Assembly (NCBI RefSeq): GCF_000956595.1 | Contig: NZ_JYOO01000023.1 | Coordinates: 1 to 64,000 of the forward strand | DNA from: Priestia aryabhattai B8W22 | GTDB lineage: Bacteria; Bacillota; Bacilli; Bacillales; Bacillaceae_H | Direction: 5' to 3' | DNA length: 64,000 nt | Shown here: piece by piece, positions 55,114 to 63,766 of the stretch | Layout of the letters: every line of letters starts with the position of its first letter | How positions within the stretch are numbered: position 1 is the first letter of the stretch | Program-made: the position numbers and the translations under genes | The notes under the pieces: generated by a model | The model's input: the letters and a program-made list of their open reading frames with translations, nothing else | The model's database searches: none | What the model was told of the DNA's origin: nothing

Positions 55114-56199
55114 ATGAAGCAAAAAGAAATCCCTCAATACGCTCTGTTTGTGAATGTAAAAGATTTAAAGGAAATGCAAAGAGATATTTGGTCAGAAGAA
55201 GCGGTTCAGGCAACGATGAAGTTTAACAAAAAACGCTACGATATTGATTTGCTGCTAAGAGGCTCCCATATTCGGAAGATGAAGAAAAAGTCATATTATA
55301 TTGAATTTTATTCTCCGAAGATATTTCAGCGTGCCAAAGAAATACACCTAAACGCTGAATATAAAGATCCATCGCTTATGCGCAACAAATTGTCCCTCGA
55401 TTTTTTCTCTTCTTTAGATGTTTTATCTCCTCACTCTCAGTTTGTCACTCTTAAGATTAATGGGAAAAATGAAGGAATATATCTTCAGCTCGAATCGGTA
55501 GATGAACTATTTTTGAAAAAAAGAAATTTAGCGGATGGATCCATATTTTATGCAGTGGACGGAGATGCTAATTTTTCTTTGATGAGCGATTTGGATAAAA
55601 AGCCGAAAACAACTTTGTTATCTGGATATGAAGATAAAGCAGTGAGAGAAGGGGATGAGGAAAAATTAGAAAAGTTTATATTTAATCTTAATACATGGAC
55701 AAATACGGAATTCGAACAGAATATTGAGAAGTACCTGAACGTCGACCGCTACTTATCTTGGCTAGTCGGTATTATTTGTATGCAGAATTACGACGGTTTT
55801 GTCCATAACTATGCGCTCTATCTAAATCATGAAAGCGGGCGTTTTGAACTGATTCCATGGGATTATGATGCAACTTGGGGAAGAGATGTAAATGGAAAAG
55901 TAATGGAAGGAGACTATGTCCGTGCACAAGGATTTAATACGCTTACAGCTCGCTTACTGGCGGTGAACAGCATTAAAAAGCGATATATTCAAAAAATGAA
56001 CAATGTTCTAAATAATCAATTTACAATAGAATACATGAAACCAATCATTTATCAACTGCATGAGTATATTGCTCCATATGTATTAAAAGATCCTTACGTA
56101 AAAGATAACTTAGAGCAATTTTATAAAGAACCCGAATTTATGCTGTCTTTTATAAAAGAACGAACAGCGTATATTAAAAATAACCTTTTGACTCTTTAA
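55114..56199 (+). CDS. cotH: Spore coat protein kinase CotH
   Basis: Atypical secretory-type kinase that phosphorylates serines of CotB and CotG during coat assembly. ATG 55114, six bases after AAAGGTGG, gives 361 residues, near the 362 of B. subtilis. The active-site region is intact: NYDGFVHNYALYLN with Asp227, and FELIPWDYDATWGRD with Asp250 and Asp252, matching the Asp residues known to be needed in B. subtilis CotH. Also present is RNKLSLDFF. It is bracketed by a CotG-like and a CotB-like gene, its probable substrates. Confidence 0.93.
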   Translation: MKQKEIPQYALFVNVKDLKEMQRDIWSEEAVQATMKFNKKRYDIDLLLRGSHIRKMKKKSYYIEFYSPKIFQRAKEIHLNAEYKDPSLMRNKLSLDFFSSLDVLSPHSQFVTLKINGKNEGIYLQLESVDELFLKKRNLADGSIFYAVDGDANFSLMSDLDKKPKTTLLSGYEDKAVREGDEEKLEKFIFNLNTWTNTEFEQNIEKYLNVDRYLSWLVGIICMQNYDGFVHNYALYLNHESGRFELIPWDYDATWGRDVNGKVMEGDYVRAQGFNTLTARLLAVNSIKKRYIQKMNNVLNNQFTIEYMKPIIYQLHEYIAPYVLKDPYVKDNLEQFYKEPEFMLSFIKERTAYIKNNLLTL

Positions 56200-56330
56200 A
56201 AATGGATAGATTTATAGGCAACAGTGGATTTTGTTAATAATAGGCAAATGCAGGAAATCAATAGCTGTACATGATACGTATATATACAGTATGAATGACC
56301 AATAAGGATAACTAATAAGGAGGAAAAACA

Positions 56331-57473
56331 ATGAGTAACTATTACTATGGCCAAGAACAAGAGCAAAATCAAAATCCACGCCAAAAATCAAGCCAAAAAC
56401 GCAGCCGAAATATACAAATGCCTGATAAAGGCTATTCTTCTCACTTCAAACCCCTAAAAGGAAGAGTGGTGACTGTTTATCGTGGAGGACCTGAATCTAA
56501 AACAGGTTATTTGGTTGACGTGCAGTCAGACTATTTAATCTTAGCAGTGGAAAGCAATAATAACAATAATAACAATAATGGTGAAAATAACAATCAAAAC
56601 AATCAAAACAACCAAAATAATAATCAGCAAGAATATACACTTGTATATTATCACTTAGCGCATGTAAAAAGTATTACTGAAGATACTATGTCAAATTCGG
56701 CACAAACGTTTACCGGAATTAGCACAGAATTAGAATTGTATCGAGGAAAAACTTTTGCAGGAACTTTATCATTGATGAAAACTAAATATGTGCAGGTTAA
56801 CCAAGGTGGGCCTGAGAAAAAAGCAGGTCAACTTCTTGATGTCTTAGGTTCATTTGAATCTGCTTATATAGTATTACTCACAGAGGACGACGGTATCATC
56901 TATATTAATACTGAACACGTTAAGAGTGTGAGTGAATATCAAAACAACAATGGAGATCAAACTACTCAATCTGCAAATGAACTCTTAGTGAGTCAAGAAC
57001 CAGAATATATGAAATCTAAAAGCTTTAACGATCTTTTTGCTCACCTTTCCCATAAATGGGTATCAATCAATAATGGAGGACCTGAAGCTGTAGAGGGCGT
57101 GCTAGTACAAAGCCGAAATGGTACATTTACACTTGTGCAGAATAATCAAGTATTACGCTTACAGCCGAGACATGTTAAAACCATTTGTGTAGGAGCAAAA
57201 GGGGCTTTTAAGCAAAACGATAACAATCAAAACAATGAGGAAACAGAAGAAAATGGAGAGACTGAAGCTGCAAAGTCTACAGAAGAACGTACAGGAAGCC
57301 GCACAGGTGGACGTACAGGACGCCGTACGGGAGGGCGCACAGATGATCGCTCTCGAGGACGCCGCACGGGAGGACGCACAGGGGATCGTTCTCGAGGACG
57401 CCGTACGGGTTCACGCTCTTCAGCACCGGCAGAGAAAGTTATTAAAACGAAAAATTATCGTTGGAAAGCATGA
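56331..57473 (+). CDS. cotB: CotB-like outer spore coat protein
   Basis: A 380-residue protein from ATG 56331 after AAGGAGGAAAAAC. Three repeats of a beta-rich motif contain VYRGGPESKTGYLVDV, VNQGGPEKKAGQLLDV and INNGGPEAVEGVLVQ, the arrangement of B. subtilis CotB. Two departures: an Asn/Gln-rich insert near residues 80-105 inside the first repeat, and a C-terminal tail of RTGGRTG/DRSRGRR repeats instead of the Ser-Lys-rich tail. CotH is immediately upstream, so Thr/Ser in the tail are candidate phosphosites. Confidence 0.88.
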   Translation: MSNYYYGQEQEQNQNPRQKSSQKRSRNIQMPDKGYSSHFKPLKGRVVTVYRGGPESKTGYLVDVQSDYLILAVESNNNNNNNNGENNNQNNQNNQNNNQQEYTLVYYHLAHVKSITEDTMSNSAQTFTGISTELELYRGKTFAGTLSLMKTKYVQVNQGGPEKKAGQLLDVLGSFESAYIVLLTEDDGIIYINTEHVKSVSEYQNNNGDQTTQSANELLVSQEPEYMKSKSFNDLFAHLSHKWVSINNGGPEAVEGVLVQSRNGTFTLVQNNQVLRLQPRHVKTICVGAKGAFKQNDNNQNNEETEENGETEAAKSTEERTGSRTGGRTGRRTGGRTDDRSRGRRTGGRTGDRSRGRRTGSRSSAPAEKVIKTKNYRWKA

Positions 57474-57486
57474 TGAAATGGAACAT

Positions 57487-57516
57487 AAAAGGTGCTTATA
57501 AAGCACCTTTTCTATC
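57487..57516 (+). terminator. cotB-like gene terminator
   Basis: AAAAGGTGCTT/AAGCACCTTTT with ATA loop, short T-rich tail; may allow read-through to the next gene. Confidence 0.7.
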
Positions 57517-57542
57517 ATATAGGAAAAAGGAGGAGAATGAGA

Positions 57543-58205
57543 ATGAGTATGAATCATTATATCAATAAAATTGTGGAGTTAGATATTTCAGGTAAAACGA
57601 CATTTGTTGGCAGACTTATTGATCTTGGATTAGATATTATGGTTTTGTATAATGGACATGATTATTTGTATATTCCTCTTTTACACATGCATGGTTTGCG
57701 GGAAGTATCGGAAGAAGACTATACGGTTTTACGTGAAATAGAAGAGAACTTAATAGAAGAAAGTCAGCGGATTTCTTATCGTAATATTTTACAGCAGGCA
57801 AAAGGGAAGTTTATTGAAATTTATGTAACGGGAGGGAAATCATTGCATGGCTATATTACAAGCGTGCTGAATGATTATCTTGTATTTTATTCTCCAGTGT
57901 ATAAGAATGTCTTTGTTTCTCTGCATCATTTGAAATGGCTTACCCCTTACAGTAATGAGTTAACCCCTTATTCTTTAAGTGACAAAGAGCTGCCAGTAAG
58001 GCCCGCCTCTGCACCTTTTGTCAGAAACTTTGAAGAGCAGCTTAAAAAATATGAAAATCAACTGGTCGTATTAGATTTAGGGGATCAATCAGAAAAAATT
58101 GGCGTACTTAAAGAAGTTTCTAATAATATTGTTGAACTAATTACGGCAAATGGAGAAAGTATGTATTGGAAGCTAGCTCATGTAAAATCTGTGCACTTGC
58201 CTTAG
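57543..58205 (+). CDS. Second CotB-related small coat protein
   Basis: ATG 57543, eight bases after AAGGAGGAG, gives 220 residues. The protein has three segments of the same beta-rich type as the CotB-like neighbour: FVGRLIDLGLDIMVLYNGHDYLYI, LHGYITSVLNDYLVFYSP and IGVLKEVSNNIVELITANGE, ending WKLAHVKSVHLP, echoing the LAHVKSI of CotB. It lacks the GGPE signature and the Arg-rich tail. Probably a coat or exosporium partner of CotB; direct function is unknown. Confidence 0.7.
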   Translation: MSMNHYINKIVELDISGKTTFVGRLIDLGLDIMVLYNGHDYLYIPLLHMHGLREVSEEDYTVLREIEENLIEESQRISYRNILQQAKGKFIEIYVTGGKSLHGYITSVLNDYLVFYSPVYKNVFVSLHHLKWLTPYSNELTPYSLSDKELPVRPASAPFVRNFEEQLKKYENQLVVLDLGDQSEKIGVLKEVSNNIVELITANGESMYWKLAHVKSVHLP

Positions 58206-58237
58206 AAAAAGAGACCTCGGTGTCGTCTCTTTTTTTA
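58206..58237 (+). terminator. Terminator of the second CotB-related gene
   Basis: AAAAAGAGAC/GTCTCTTTTT arms with 9-base loop and continuing T-run. Confidence 0.85.
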
Positions 58238-58303
58238 TGTGCTTATCAGGACAAGTATATTGAATAAACAAATGAGATGATTTAAATTTTTTAGAAAATT
58301 ATG

Positions 58304-58332
58304 TTGACAATAAAGAAAATCTTTATTAAAGT
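58304..58332 (+). promoter_or_regulatory. Promoter of the metI-metC leader
   Basis: TTGACA at 58304-58309 and TAAAGT at 58327-58332 are separated by 17 bases, about 40 bases ahead of the SAM riboswitch. Confidence 0.6.
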
Positions 58333-58370
58333 TAGTAACAACAAACGTTAACCACCAACAATTATATAGA

Positions 58371-58541
58371 ACTCTTATCAAGAGTGGCGGAGGGACTGGC
58401 CCTGCGATGCCCGGCAACCATCAAATGAAACATTCATTTGAACGGTGCTAATTCCTGTGGAACATCAGTATTGTTCTAACAGATGAGAGAAATCGTGTAT
58501 AAACGAACACTCTTCCATCTGTGAAGAGTGTTTTTTATTTT
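58371..58541 (+). ncRNA. SAM-I (S-box) riboswitch with terminator
   Basis: Canonical S-box blocks appear in order: CTCTTATCAAGAGTGG, AGGGACTGGCCCTGCGATGCCC, GGCAACC, GGTGCTAATTCC and GATGAGAGA. The aptamer spans about 58371-58491. A terminator stem AACACTCTTC/GAAGAGTGTT with T-run lies at 58506-58541. CAGATGAGAG at about 58480-58489 can pair with CTCTTCCATCTG as the antiterminator, so SAM binding should stop transcription before metI. Confidence 0.95.
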
Positions 58542-58560
58542 GAGTTAAGGAGAGAAATAG

Positions 58561-59706
58561 ATGAAAATTGAAACTTTATTAGTTCGTTCAGGAGTAGGTC
58601 GTGACCCTTCAACAGGTTCTATTACAACACCCATTTACCAAGCATCAACATTTGCTCATCCTGCTTTAGGGCAAAGTACAGGATTTGACTATGCACGTAC
58701 GGCAAATCCTACTCGTACAGCATTGGAAGAAGCAATTGCTGCTTTAGAAAAAGGCGAAGTAGGAGTAGCATTCGCTTCAGGAATGGCGGGTGTAATGGCA
58801 GTTTTAGCACTATTTAAAAACGGAGATCATTTAATTGTATCAGAGGATTTATACGGAGGAACGTACCGAGTACTAAATGAAATCTTTTCAGAGCAAGGAA
58901 TTACTGTTTCGTACGTCAACACAGCCCATCTCGAGCAAGTGAAAGATGCGCTTCGTCCCAATACGAAAGCTGTATTTATTGAAACACCTACAAATCCAAT
59001 GATGCACGTAACTGATTTGCCAGAAGCAATTGCGTTAGCTAAACAGCATGATTTGCTTACGATCGTTGACAATACATTCATGTCCCCTTACTATCAGCGG
59101 CCTTTAGAGCTTGGAGCAGATATCGTGATACATAGTGCGAGCAAATACATTGGAGGTCATAATGATGTAGTTGCTGGTCTTGTAGTCGCTCGATGTAGTA
59201 GCTTAGGAGAAAGAATTCGTTTTTATCAAAATGCAGCTGGGGCAATCTTAGGTCCACAAGATAGCTGGCTGTTATTGCGCGGTGTTAAAACGCTAGCGCT
59301 TCGTATGGAAAAGCATAACGAAAACGCACTGAAAATTGCAAAGTGGCTTACTGCTCATGATCTCGTGGAAAAAGTGTATTACCCTGGTCTTGAAACACAT
59401 CCGGGCTATGAAATCATGAAGAAACAAGCAACTGGATTTGGAGGCATGATTTCTTTTGCTGTCTCACACCCTGACATCGTGTCCACGCTTTTGGAAAATG
59501 TCAAAGTTATTACATTTGCAGAAAGCTTAGGAGGCGTGGAAAGTTTAATGACATTCCCAGCTCGTCAAACACACGCTGACATTCCGGAGGAAATTCGAAA
59601 CCGTGTCGGAGTAACAAACTGTTTACTGCGATTATCTGTTGGAATTGAGCACGCAGATGATTTAATTAAAGATTTGAAGGAGGCATTTGATGCATACCAA
59701 CAATAA
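58561..59706 (+). CDS. metI: Cystathionine gamma-synthase / O-acetylhomoserine thiolyase MetI
   Basis: PLP enzyme of the Cys/Met metabolism family making cystathionine (or homocysteine) from an acylhomoserine and cysteine (or sulfide). The 381 residues include the TSxxYGGT-type region SEDLYGGTYR, DNTFMSPYYQRPLELGAD, and the Schiff-base lysine in HSASKYIGGHND. ATG 58561 follows AAGGAGAG directly after the S-box. It overlaps metC by 17 bases, so the two are co-translated. Confidence 0.93.
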   Translation: MKIETLLVRSGVGRDPSTGSITTPIYQASTFAHPALGQSTGFDYARTANPTRTALEEAIAALEKGEVGVAFASGMAGVMAVLALFKNGDHLIVSEDLYGGTYRVLNEIFSEQGITVSYVNTAHLEQVKDALRPNTKAVFIETPTNPMMHVTDLPEAIALAKQHDLLTIVDNTFMSPYYQRPLELGADIVIHSASKYIGGHNDVVAGLVVARCSSLGERIRFYQNAAGAILGPQDSWLLLRGVKTLALRMEKHNENALKIAKWLTAHDLVEKVYYPGLETHPGYEIMKKQATGFGGMISFAVSHPDIVSTLLENVKVITFAESLGGVESLMTFPARQTHADIPEEIRNRVGVTNCLLRLSVGIEHADDLIKDLKEAFDAYQQ

Positions 59707-60871
59707 TAAACATAGATTTGGTACGAACTTAATTCATGCAAATACAGGAATTGACGGTCATTTTGGAGCAGTTAACGTACCTATTTATCAGGTATCTACA
59801 TTTAACCAAGAAGATGAGACGAATAACGGCCGCTATGACTATTCTCGTTCAGGAAATCCAACTCGTGAGGCTTTAGAAAACACCATTGCTCAGCTAGAAA
59901 ATGGATACGCTGGCTTTGCTTTTTCGTCAGGTATGGCTGCTATCTCATCGGTGTTATCTATTTTTGAATCAGGGGATGAAATTTTAGTTTCACACGATAC
60001 GTACGGCGGGACATATCGTGTATTAACACGATTATTTTCAAAGTTTGGTATCAAAACAACTTTTGTTGATACAACGAAGGTTGAAAAAGTAGAAGAAGCT
60101 ATCACAAAAGATACGAAGGCTATTTATATCGAAAGCCCTTCAAATCCATTTTTACAGGTAACGGATATTAAAGCAGTAGCAAGTTTGGCGAAAGAGCGCA
60201 ATCTCCTTACAATTGTGGATAACACGTTTTTAACGCCTTATCTACAGCAGCCGATTGACCTTGGTGTAAATATTGTAATTCATAGTGCTACAAAATATAT
60301 CAGCGGTCACAGTGACGTCATTGGCGGTCTAGTTGTGGTAAGCGATGAAAAGCTAGCGGAAGAAGTAAAGTTTGTACAAAATGCTTTTGGTGCTATCTTA
60401 GGACCACAGGATTGTTTTTTACTGCTTCGAGGCATTAAAACATTAAAAGTTCGTTTAGATCAACAGTTAAAAACAGCGCTGCAGTTTGCAAAGTGGCTTG
60501 AAGAACAATCTCTAGTGAGCCGTGTATACTACCCAGGTTTAAAAAGTCATCCAGACCACAAACTCATTTCAGAACAAGCAAATGGATACGGAGCTATGAT
60601 TTCTTTCCAAGTACAGGATGAAAAAGTAGCACGACATATTTTGCAAGGAGTCAAATTGGCTTCAATCGGCGTTAGTCTAGGTGCAGTTGAATCCATTCTA
60701 ACGCATCCTGCAACAATGTCTCATGCAAGTATCCCAAAAGAAGTACGTGAAGAAAAAGGAATTACTGATTCACTTCTTCGCCTATCAGTAGGGTTAGAGG
60801 AATTCGAGGATTTGAAGCAAGACTTTAACGCTGTTTTTCAAAGCTTAGAAGAAAAAGCGTTAATTAAATAA
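59690..60871 (+). CDS. metC: Cystathionine beta-lyase MetC
   Basis: PLP lyase converting cystathionine to homocysteine, pyruvate and ammonia; homologous to MetI next door. ATG 59690 follows AAGGAGG by six bases (393 residues); the TTG just before is less well placed. Motifs are SHDTYGGTYRVL, DNTFLTPYLQQP and the PLP lysine in HSATKYISGHSD. Under the same SAM riboswitch as metI. Confidence 0.93.
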   Translation: MHTNNNKHRFGTNLIHANTGIDGHFGAVNVPIYQVSTFNQEDETNNGRYDYSRSGNPTREALENTIAQLENGYAGFAFSSGMAAISSVLSIFESGDEILVSHDTYGGTYRVLTRLFSKFGIKTTFVDTTKVEKVEEAITKDTKAIYIESPSNPFLQVTDIKAVASLAKERNLLTIVDNTFLTPYLQQPIDLGVNIVIHSATKYISGHSDVIGGLVVVSDEKLAEEVKFVQNAFGAILGPQDCFLLLRGIKTLKVRLDQQLKTALQFAKWLEEQSLVSRVYYPGLKSHPDHKLISEQANGYGAMISFQVQDEKVARHILQGVKLASIGVSLGAVESILTHPATMSHASIPKEVREEKGITDSLLRLSVGLEEFEDLKQDFNAVFQSLEEKALIK

Positions 60872-60904
60872 AAAAAGGACTTCCATCAAGGAAGTCCTTT
60901 TTCT
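60871..60904 (+). terminator. metI-metC terminator
   Basis: AAAAAAGGACTTCC/GGAAGTCCTTTTT stem with ATCA-type loop; symmetrical enough to serve the converging minus-strand gene too. Confidence 0.9.
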
Positions 60905-60906
60905 TG

Positions 60907-61173
60907 TTATATACAGCTATCTAAAAGGTCTGTGTATAGGGACGTAAGCGCAACTTTTTCATCAGAGGAAAGACTGCTGTTTAGAATTCTTTTGATGCCA
61001 AGATGATATTTTACATACGGTGTTTGCCGAACGCGTGGATGAGTCATTTCATCTTTTAAATCTTTCAGAATGGCTTCGTGAAGCTGATCTTCACTTGCCA
61101 TGGCTTGTTTAGAAGCGAACGAACGGTTCAACCATAGGGTCTGATAAGCTGCTAGTAAATGTTCAGAAGTCAT
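60907..61173 (-). CDS. Small helical protein, unknown
   Basis: An 88-residue soluble protein starting at ATG 61173 with AAAGGAG upstream. The sequence is helical (MTSEHLLAAYQTLWLNRSFASK, then a charged ILKDLKDEM and YHLGIKRILNSSLSSDEKVALTSL). I recognise no domain. The RBS and the closeness of neighbours favour a real gene. Confidence 0.6.
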   Translation of the reverse strand: MTSEHLLAAYQTLWLNRSFASKQAMASEDQLHEAILKDLKDEMTHPRVRQTPYVKYHLGIKRILNSSLSSDEKVALTSLYTDLLDSCI

Positions 61174-61235
61174 TGTGCAAAGAGCTCCTTTAGATTAGTT
61201 TCTTCATTATAATAATCTATAGTTTACCATAAGTA

Positions 61236-61895
61236 TTAATACGTGTACGTAACTTTTACAGAAGCAGATACAGTCAAGGACTGAGCTTGAATAGGGGGAG
61301 AGGCTGCTAATAACTTAGGCGAGGAGCCAGATGACTGATAGACGGGTCCTTCTTCGATTAAAATAGGAATTTGGTTAATAGGGAGCTGCAGCGTGTTGGC
61401 AATGGTAAAGGCCTTTTCTTTAGCATTTAATAAAGCTTTACTAATCGCTTCTTGTTCATATTTATCTTCATTTGTAACGTGAAATTGAAGATCTTGCGCT
61501 ACGTTGGCTCCGCTTGAAAACGTAGCGTTATAAACATCGCCAGCTTGTTTTACATCCTGTACTCTTACTCTAAACAAATGCTGTACTTCGTATCCTGTAA
61601 GAGTCGATTTTCCATCGCTGTAATCATATTTAGGATTTATGGTGAATGAAGCTGTTTCAATTTGCTGGTCATTGATTCCAAGTTTTTTTATCTCTTGCAG
61701 CAAAGTATTTGAAACAGCTGAATTTTCTTTTAAGGCTTCTTGAACGTCTCGGTTTTCCGTCCGGGTTCCAATCGTCAGGGAAATTTCATTTGGAACTGCT
61801 GAAGCACTTCCTTCACCAATTACTTTAATTTCTCTATTTTGTGTATCTACGCGCAGTTGCTGTGTAGGTTCATAAGGGAAATAAGAATGTTGCAT
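61236..61895 (-). CDS. SIMPL-domain (DUF541) protein without signal peptide
   Basis: A 219-residue SIMPL domain protein: REIKVIGEGSASAVPNEISLTIGTRTENRDVQEAL is the family opening, followed by SFTINPKYDYSDGKS, TGYEVQHLFRVRVQ and ALLNAKEKAFTIANTL. Family members are usually exported; here no signal peptide or membrane helix precedes the domain (start MQHSYFPYEPTQQ, ATG 61895 after AAGGAGGG), so it may be cytoplasmic or spore-associated. Function is unknown. Confidence 0.82.
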   Translation of the reverse strand: MQHSYFPYEPTQQLRVDTQNREIKVIGEGSASAVPNEISLTIGTRTENRDVQEALKENSAVSNTLLQEIKKLGINDQQIETASFTINPKYDYSDGKSTLTGYEVQHLFRVRVQDVKQAGDVYNATFSSGANVAQDLQFHVTNEDKYEQEAISKALLNAKEKAFTIANTLQLPINQIPILIEEGPVYQSSGSSPKLLAASPPIQAQSLTVSASVKVTYTY

Positions 61896-61958
61896 GTAAA
61901 AACCCTCCTTAATCCGTCTTTAGTACATATATATGACTGTATGGCTTGCATTAAAAGC

Positions 61959-61994
61959 AAAAAGTACACAAGTCGTAACTTGTGTACTTTTTTT
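61959..61994 (-). terminator. putP terminator
   Basis: AAGTACACAAGT/ACTTGTGTACTT stem around CGTA, with T-rich sequence on both sides; placed just after putP on the minus strand. Confidence 0.8.
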
Positions 61995-61995
61995 A

Positions 61996-63474
61996 CTATT
62001 TTGTATGCTGTTCTAATACGCTTTCCATGTTTCTAAATTGATCTTCTACAGCTTCTGAAGGCTTTTTTGTTAACATACTTACTACAATAACAGCCAGCAA
62101 GCTTAAGAAAAATCCAGGAATCATTTCATAAAGGGCATCCTTCAATGGAGTATTTACCCAAATTAATACTGTAGCAGCACCTACAATCATCCCTGCAAGT
62201 GCTCCCCATCGAGTCATACGCTTCCAGTAAAGACTTAGTAAAATAGCAGGACCAAAAGCTGAACCAAATCCAGCCCAAGCATATCCAACCAGCCCTAAAA
62301 TCGTATCACTAGGTTTTAAAGAAAGCAAAATACCTATAATTGCAACACCTAAAACCGCAGCTCTTCCAACCGTCACAAGCTCTTTGTCAGAGGCCTTGCG
62401 TCGGAAAAATGTTTTATAAAAGTCTTCTGTAACAGAGCTTGCCGTTACAAGCAGCTGAGAAGAAATGGTACTCATAATTGCCGCTAGTAAAGCTGCATAT
62501 AAAAATCCAGTAATTAACGGATTGAAGAGTATATCCGCAAATTTAATAAAAATAGTTTCAGGATCTGCTAATTTCATACCTGTTTTTTCTACATATGCAA
62601 TCCCAACAAGTCCTGTCAGCATAGCACCAATAATAGAAATAATCATCCAACTCATTCCAATACGGCGGGCGGGTTTTAACTCCTTAACAGAAGAGATAGC
62701 CATAAAGCGAACGATAATATGAGGCTGTCCGAAATAGCCAAGTCCCCAGGCTAAGAAAGATATAATACCTAAAACGGTCGTACCTTTAAAAATGTCAAGG
62801 TATGCTGGATTAATGTCCTGTACAATATCTATTGTTGTGTTAACGCCTCCAACATTGGTGAAAGCTACAATAGGTACTAAAACTAAGGCAAGAAACATAA
62901 TAACACCTTGAACAAAATCTGTTAAACTAACGGCTAAAAATCCACCGAAAAGAGTGTAGGCAATAACAACAGATGCTGTTACAAATAAGCCAATTTGATA
63001 ATTCACACCAAATGCCGATTCGAACAATCGTCCGCCTGATACCATACCAGCTGAAGTATAAAGAGTAAAGAAAATAAAGATAACAATCGCTGATACTGTT
63101 CGAAGAATCTTGGCATGGTCGCCAAAGCGATTTTCAAAAAAGTCTGGAATTGTAATGGAGTCATTCGCTACTTCCGTATAAGTGCGAAGACGCGGAGCGA
63201 GGATTAAATAATTTAAATAAGCACCAATAGATAAACCTACTGCAAGCCATAAACTTGAAAGACCTGTCACATACATGGATCCTGGAAGCCCCATTAACAT
63301 CCATCCACTCATATCTGAAGCGCCAGCTGAAAGCGCAGTAACGGCCGGACCTAGTCCGCGTCCGCCTAGCATGTAACCCGATACGTCTTGAGTTGTTTTT
63401 GTGTAGGCATACCATCCTATTCCAAGCATTCCTACAAAGTAAATGCCGAGTGAAATATAAACACCAATATCCAC
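61996..63474 (-). CDS. putP: Sodium/proline symporter (PutP/OpuE type)
   Basis: SSS-family transporter with about 13 membrane helices; couples sodium to proline uptake. GTG 63474 after AAAGGGGA gives 492 residues; TTG 63477 is too close. Family signatures are [42 protein letters not shown] and [16 protein letters not shown]. PutP (nutritional) and OpuE (osmotic) cannot be separated from sequence; no catabolic put genes adjoin, so OpuE-like use is possible. The promoter region carries repeated TGCAT/ATGCA motifs. Confidence 0.88.
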   Translation of the reverse strand: MDIGVYISLGIYFVGMLGIGWYAYTKTTQDVSGYMLGGRGLGPAVTALSAGASDMSGWMLMGLPGSMYVTGLSSLWLAVGLSIGAYLNYLILAPRLRTYTEVANDSITIPDFFENRFGDHAKILRTVSAIVIFIFFTLYTSAGMVSGGRLFESAFGVNYQIGLFVTASVVIAYTLFGGFLAVSLTDFVQGVIMFLALVLVPIVAFTNVGGVNTTIDIVQDINPAYLDIFKGTTVLGIISFLAWGLGYFGQPHIIVRFMAISSVKELKPARRIGMSWMIISIIGAMLTGLVGIAYVEKTGMKLADPETIFIKFADILFNPLITGFLYAALLAAIMSTISSQLLVTASSVTEDFYKTFFRRKASDKELVTVGRAAVLGVAIIGILLSLKPSDTILGLVGYAWAGFGSAFGPAILLSLYWKRMTRWGALAGMIVGAATVLIWVNTPLKDALYEMIPGFFLSLLAVIVVSMLTKKPSEAVEDQFRNMESVLEQHTK

Positions 63475-63485
63475 CAAATCTCCCC

Positions 63486-63706
63486 TTTATGCATTTTTTA
63501 TGCATGAAACGAGGACTGCTCGCCATGCAAACATCTTATGGTTTCTAAAACTAACAAACTTTCCCCTTACTATCAACCCACAAAACCGTAAAATACATGA
63601 GGCGAAAATCCCCTAAACCTTTATATTATAGAAATGAAATCGTTTTCAAAATAAAGTAAAATAAAAATATTCAGAAACTTATAAGTGCATTTTTTATGCA
63701 ATATTT
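63486..63706 (-). promoter_or_regulatory. putP upstream region with two identical TGCA inverted repeats
   Basis: The 15-mer TGCATTTTTTATGCA occurs at 63492-63506 (just before the putP ribosome site) and again at 63686-63700, with a further ATGCA at 63708-63712. They look like regulator binding sites flanking the promoter, but no known operator was recognised. Confidence 0.45.
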
Positions 63707-63723
63707 TATGCAATAGGTAAAAT

Positions 63724-63753
63724 AAAAAGAGCATTTTATAAAATGCTCTTTTG
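63724..63753 (-). terminator. Terminator of the YhcN-like gene
   Basis: AAAGAGCATTTTA and TAAAATGCTCTTT meet in a perfect palindrome with a T-tract on the minus side. Confidence 0.85.
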
Positions 63754-63766
63754 ACATTCATGTATA

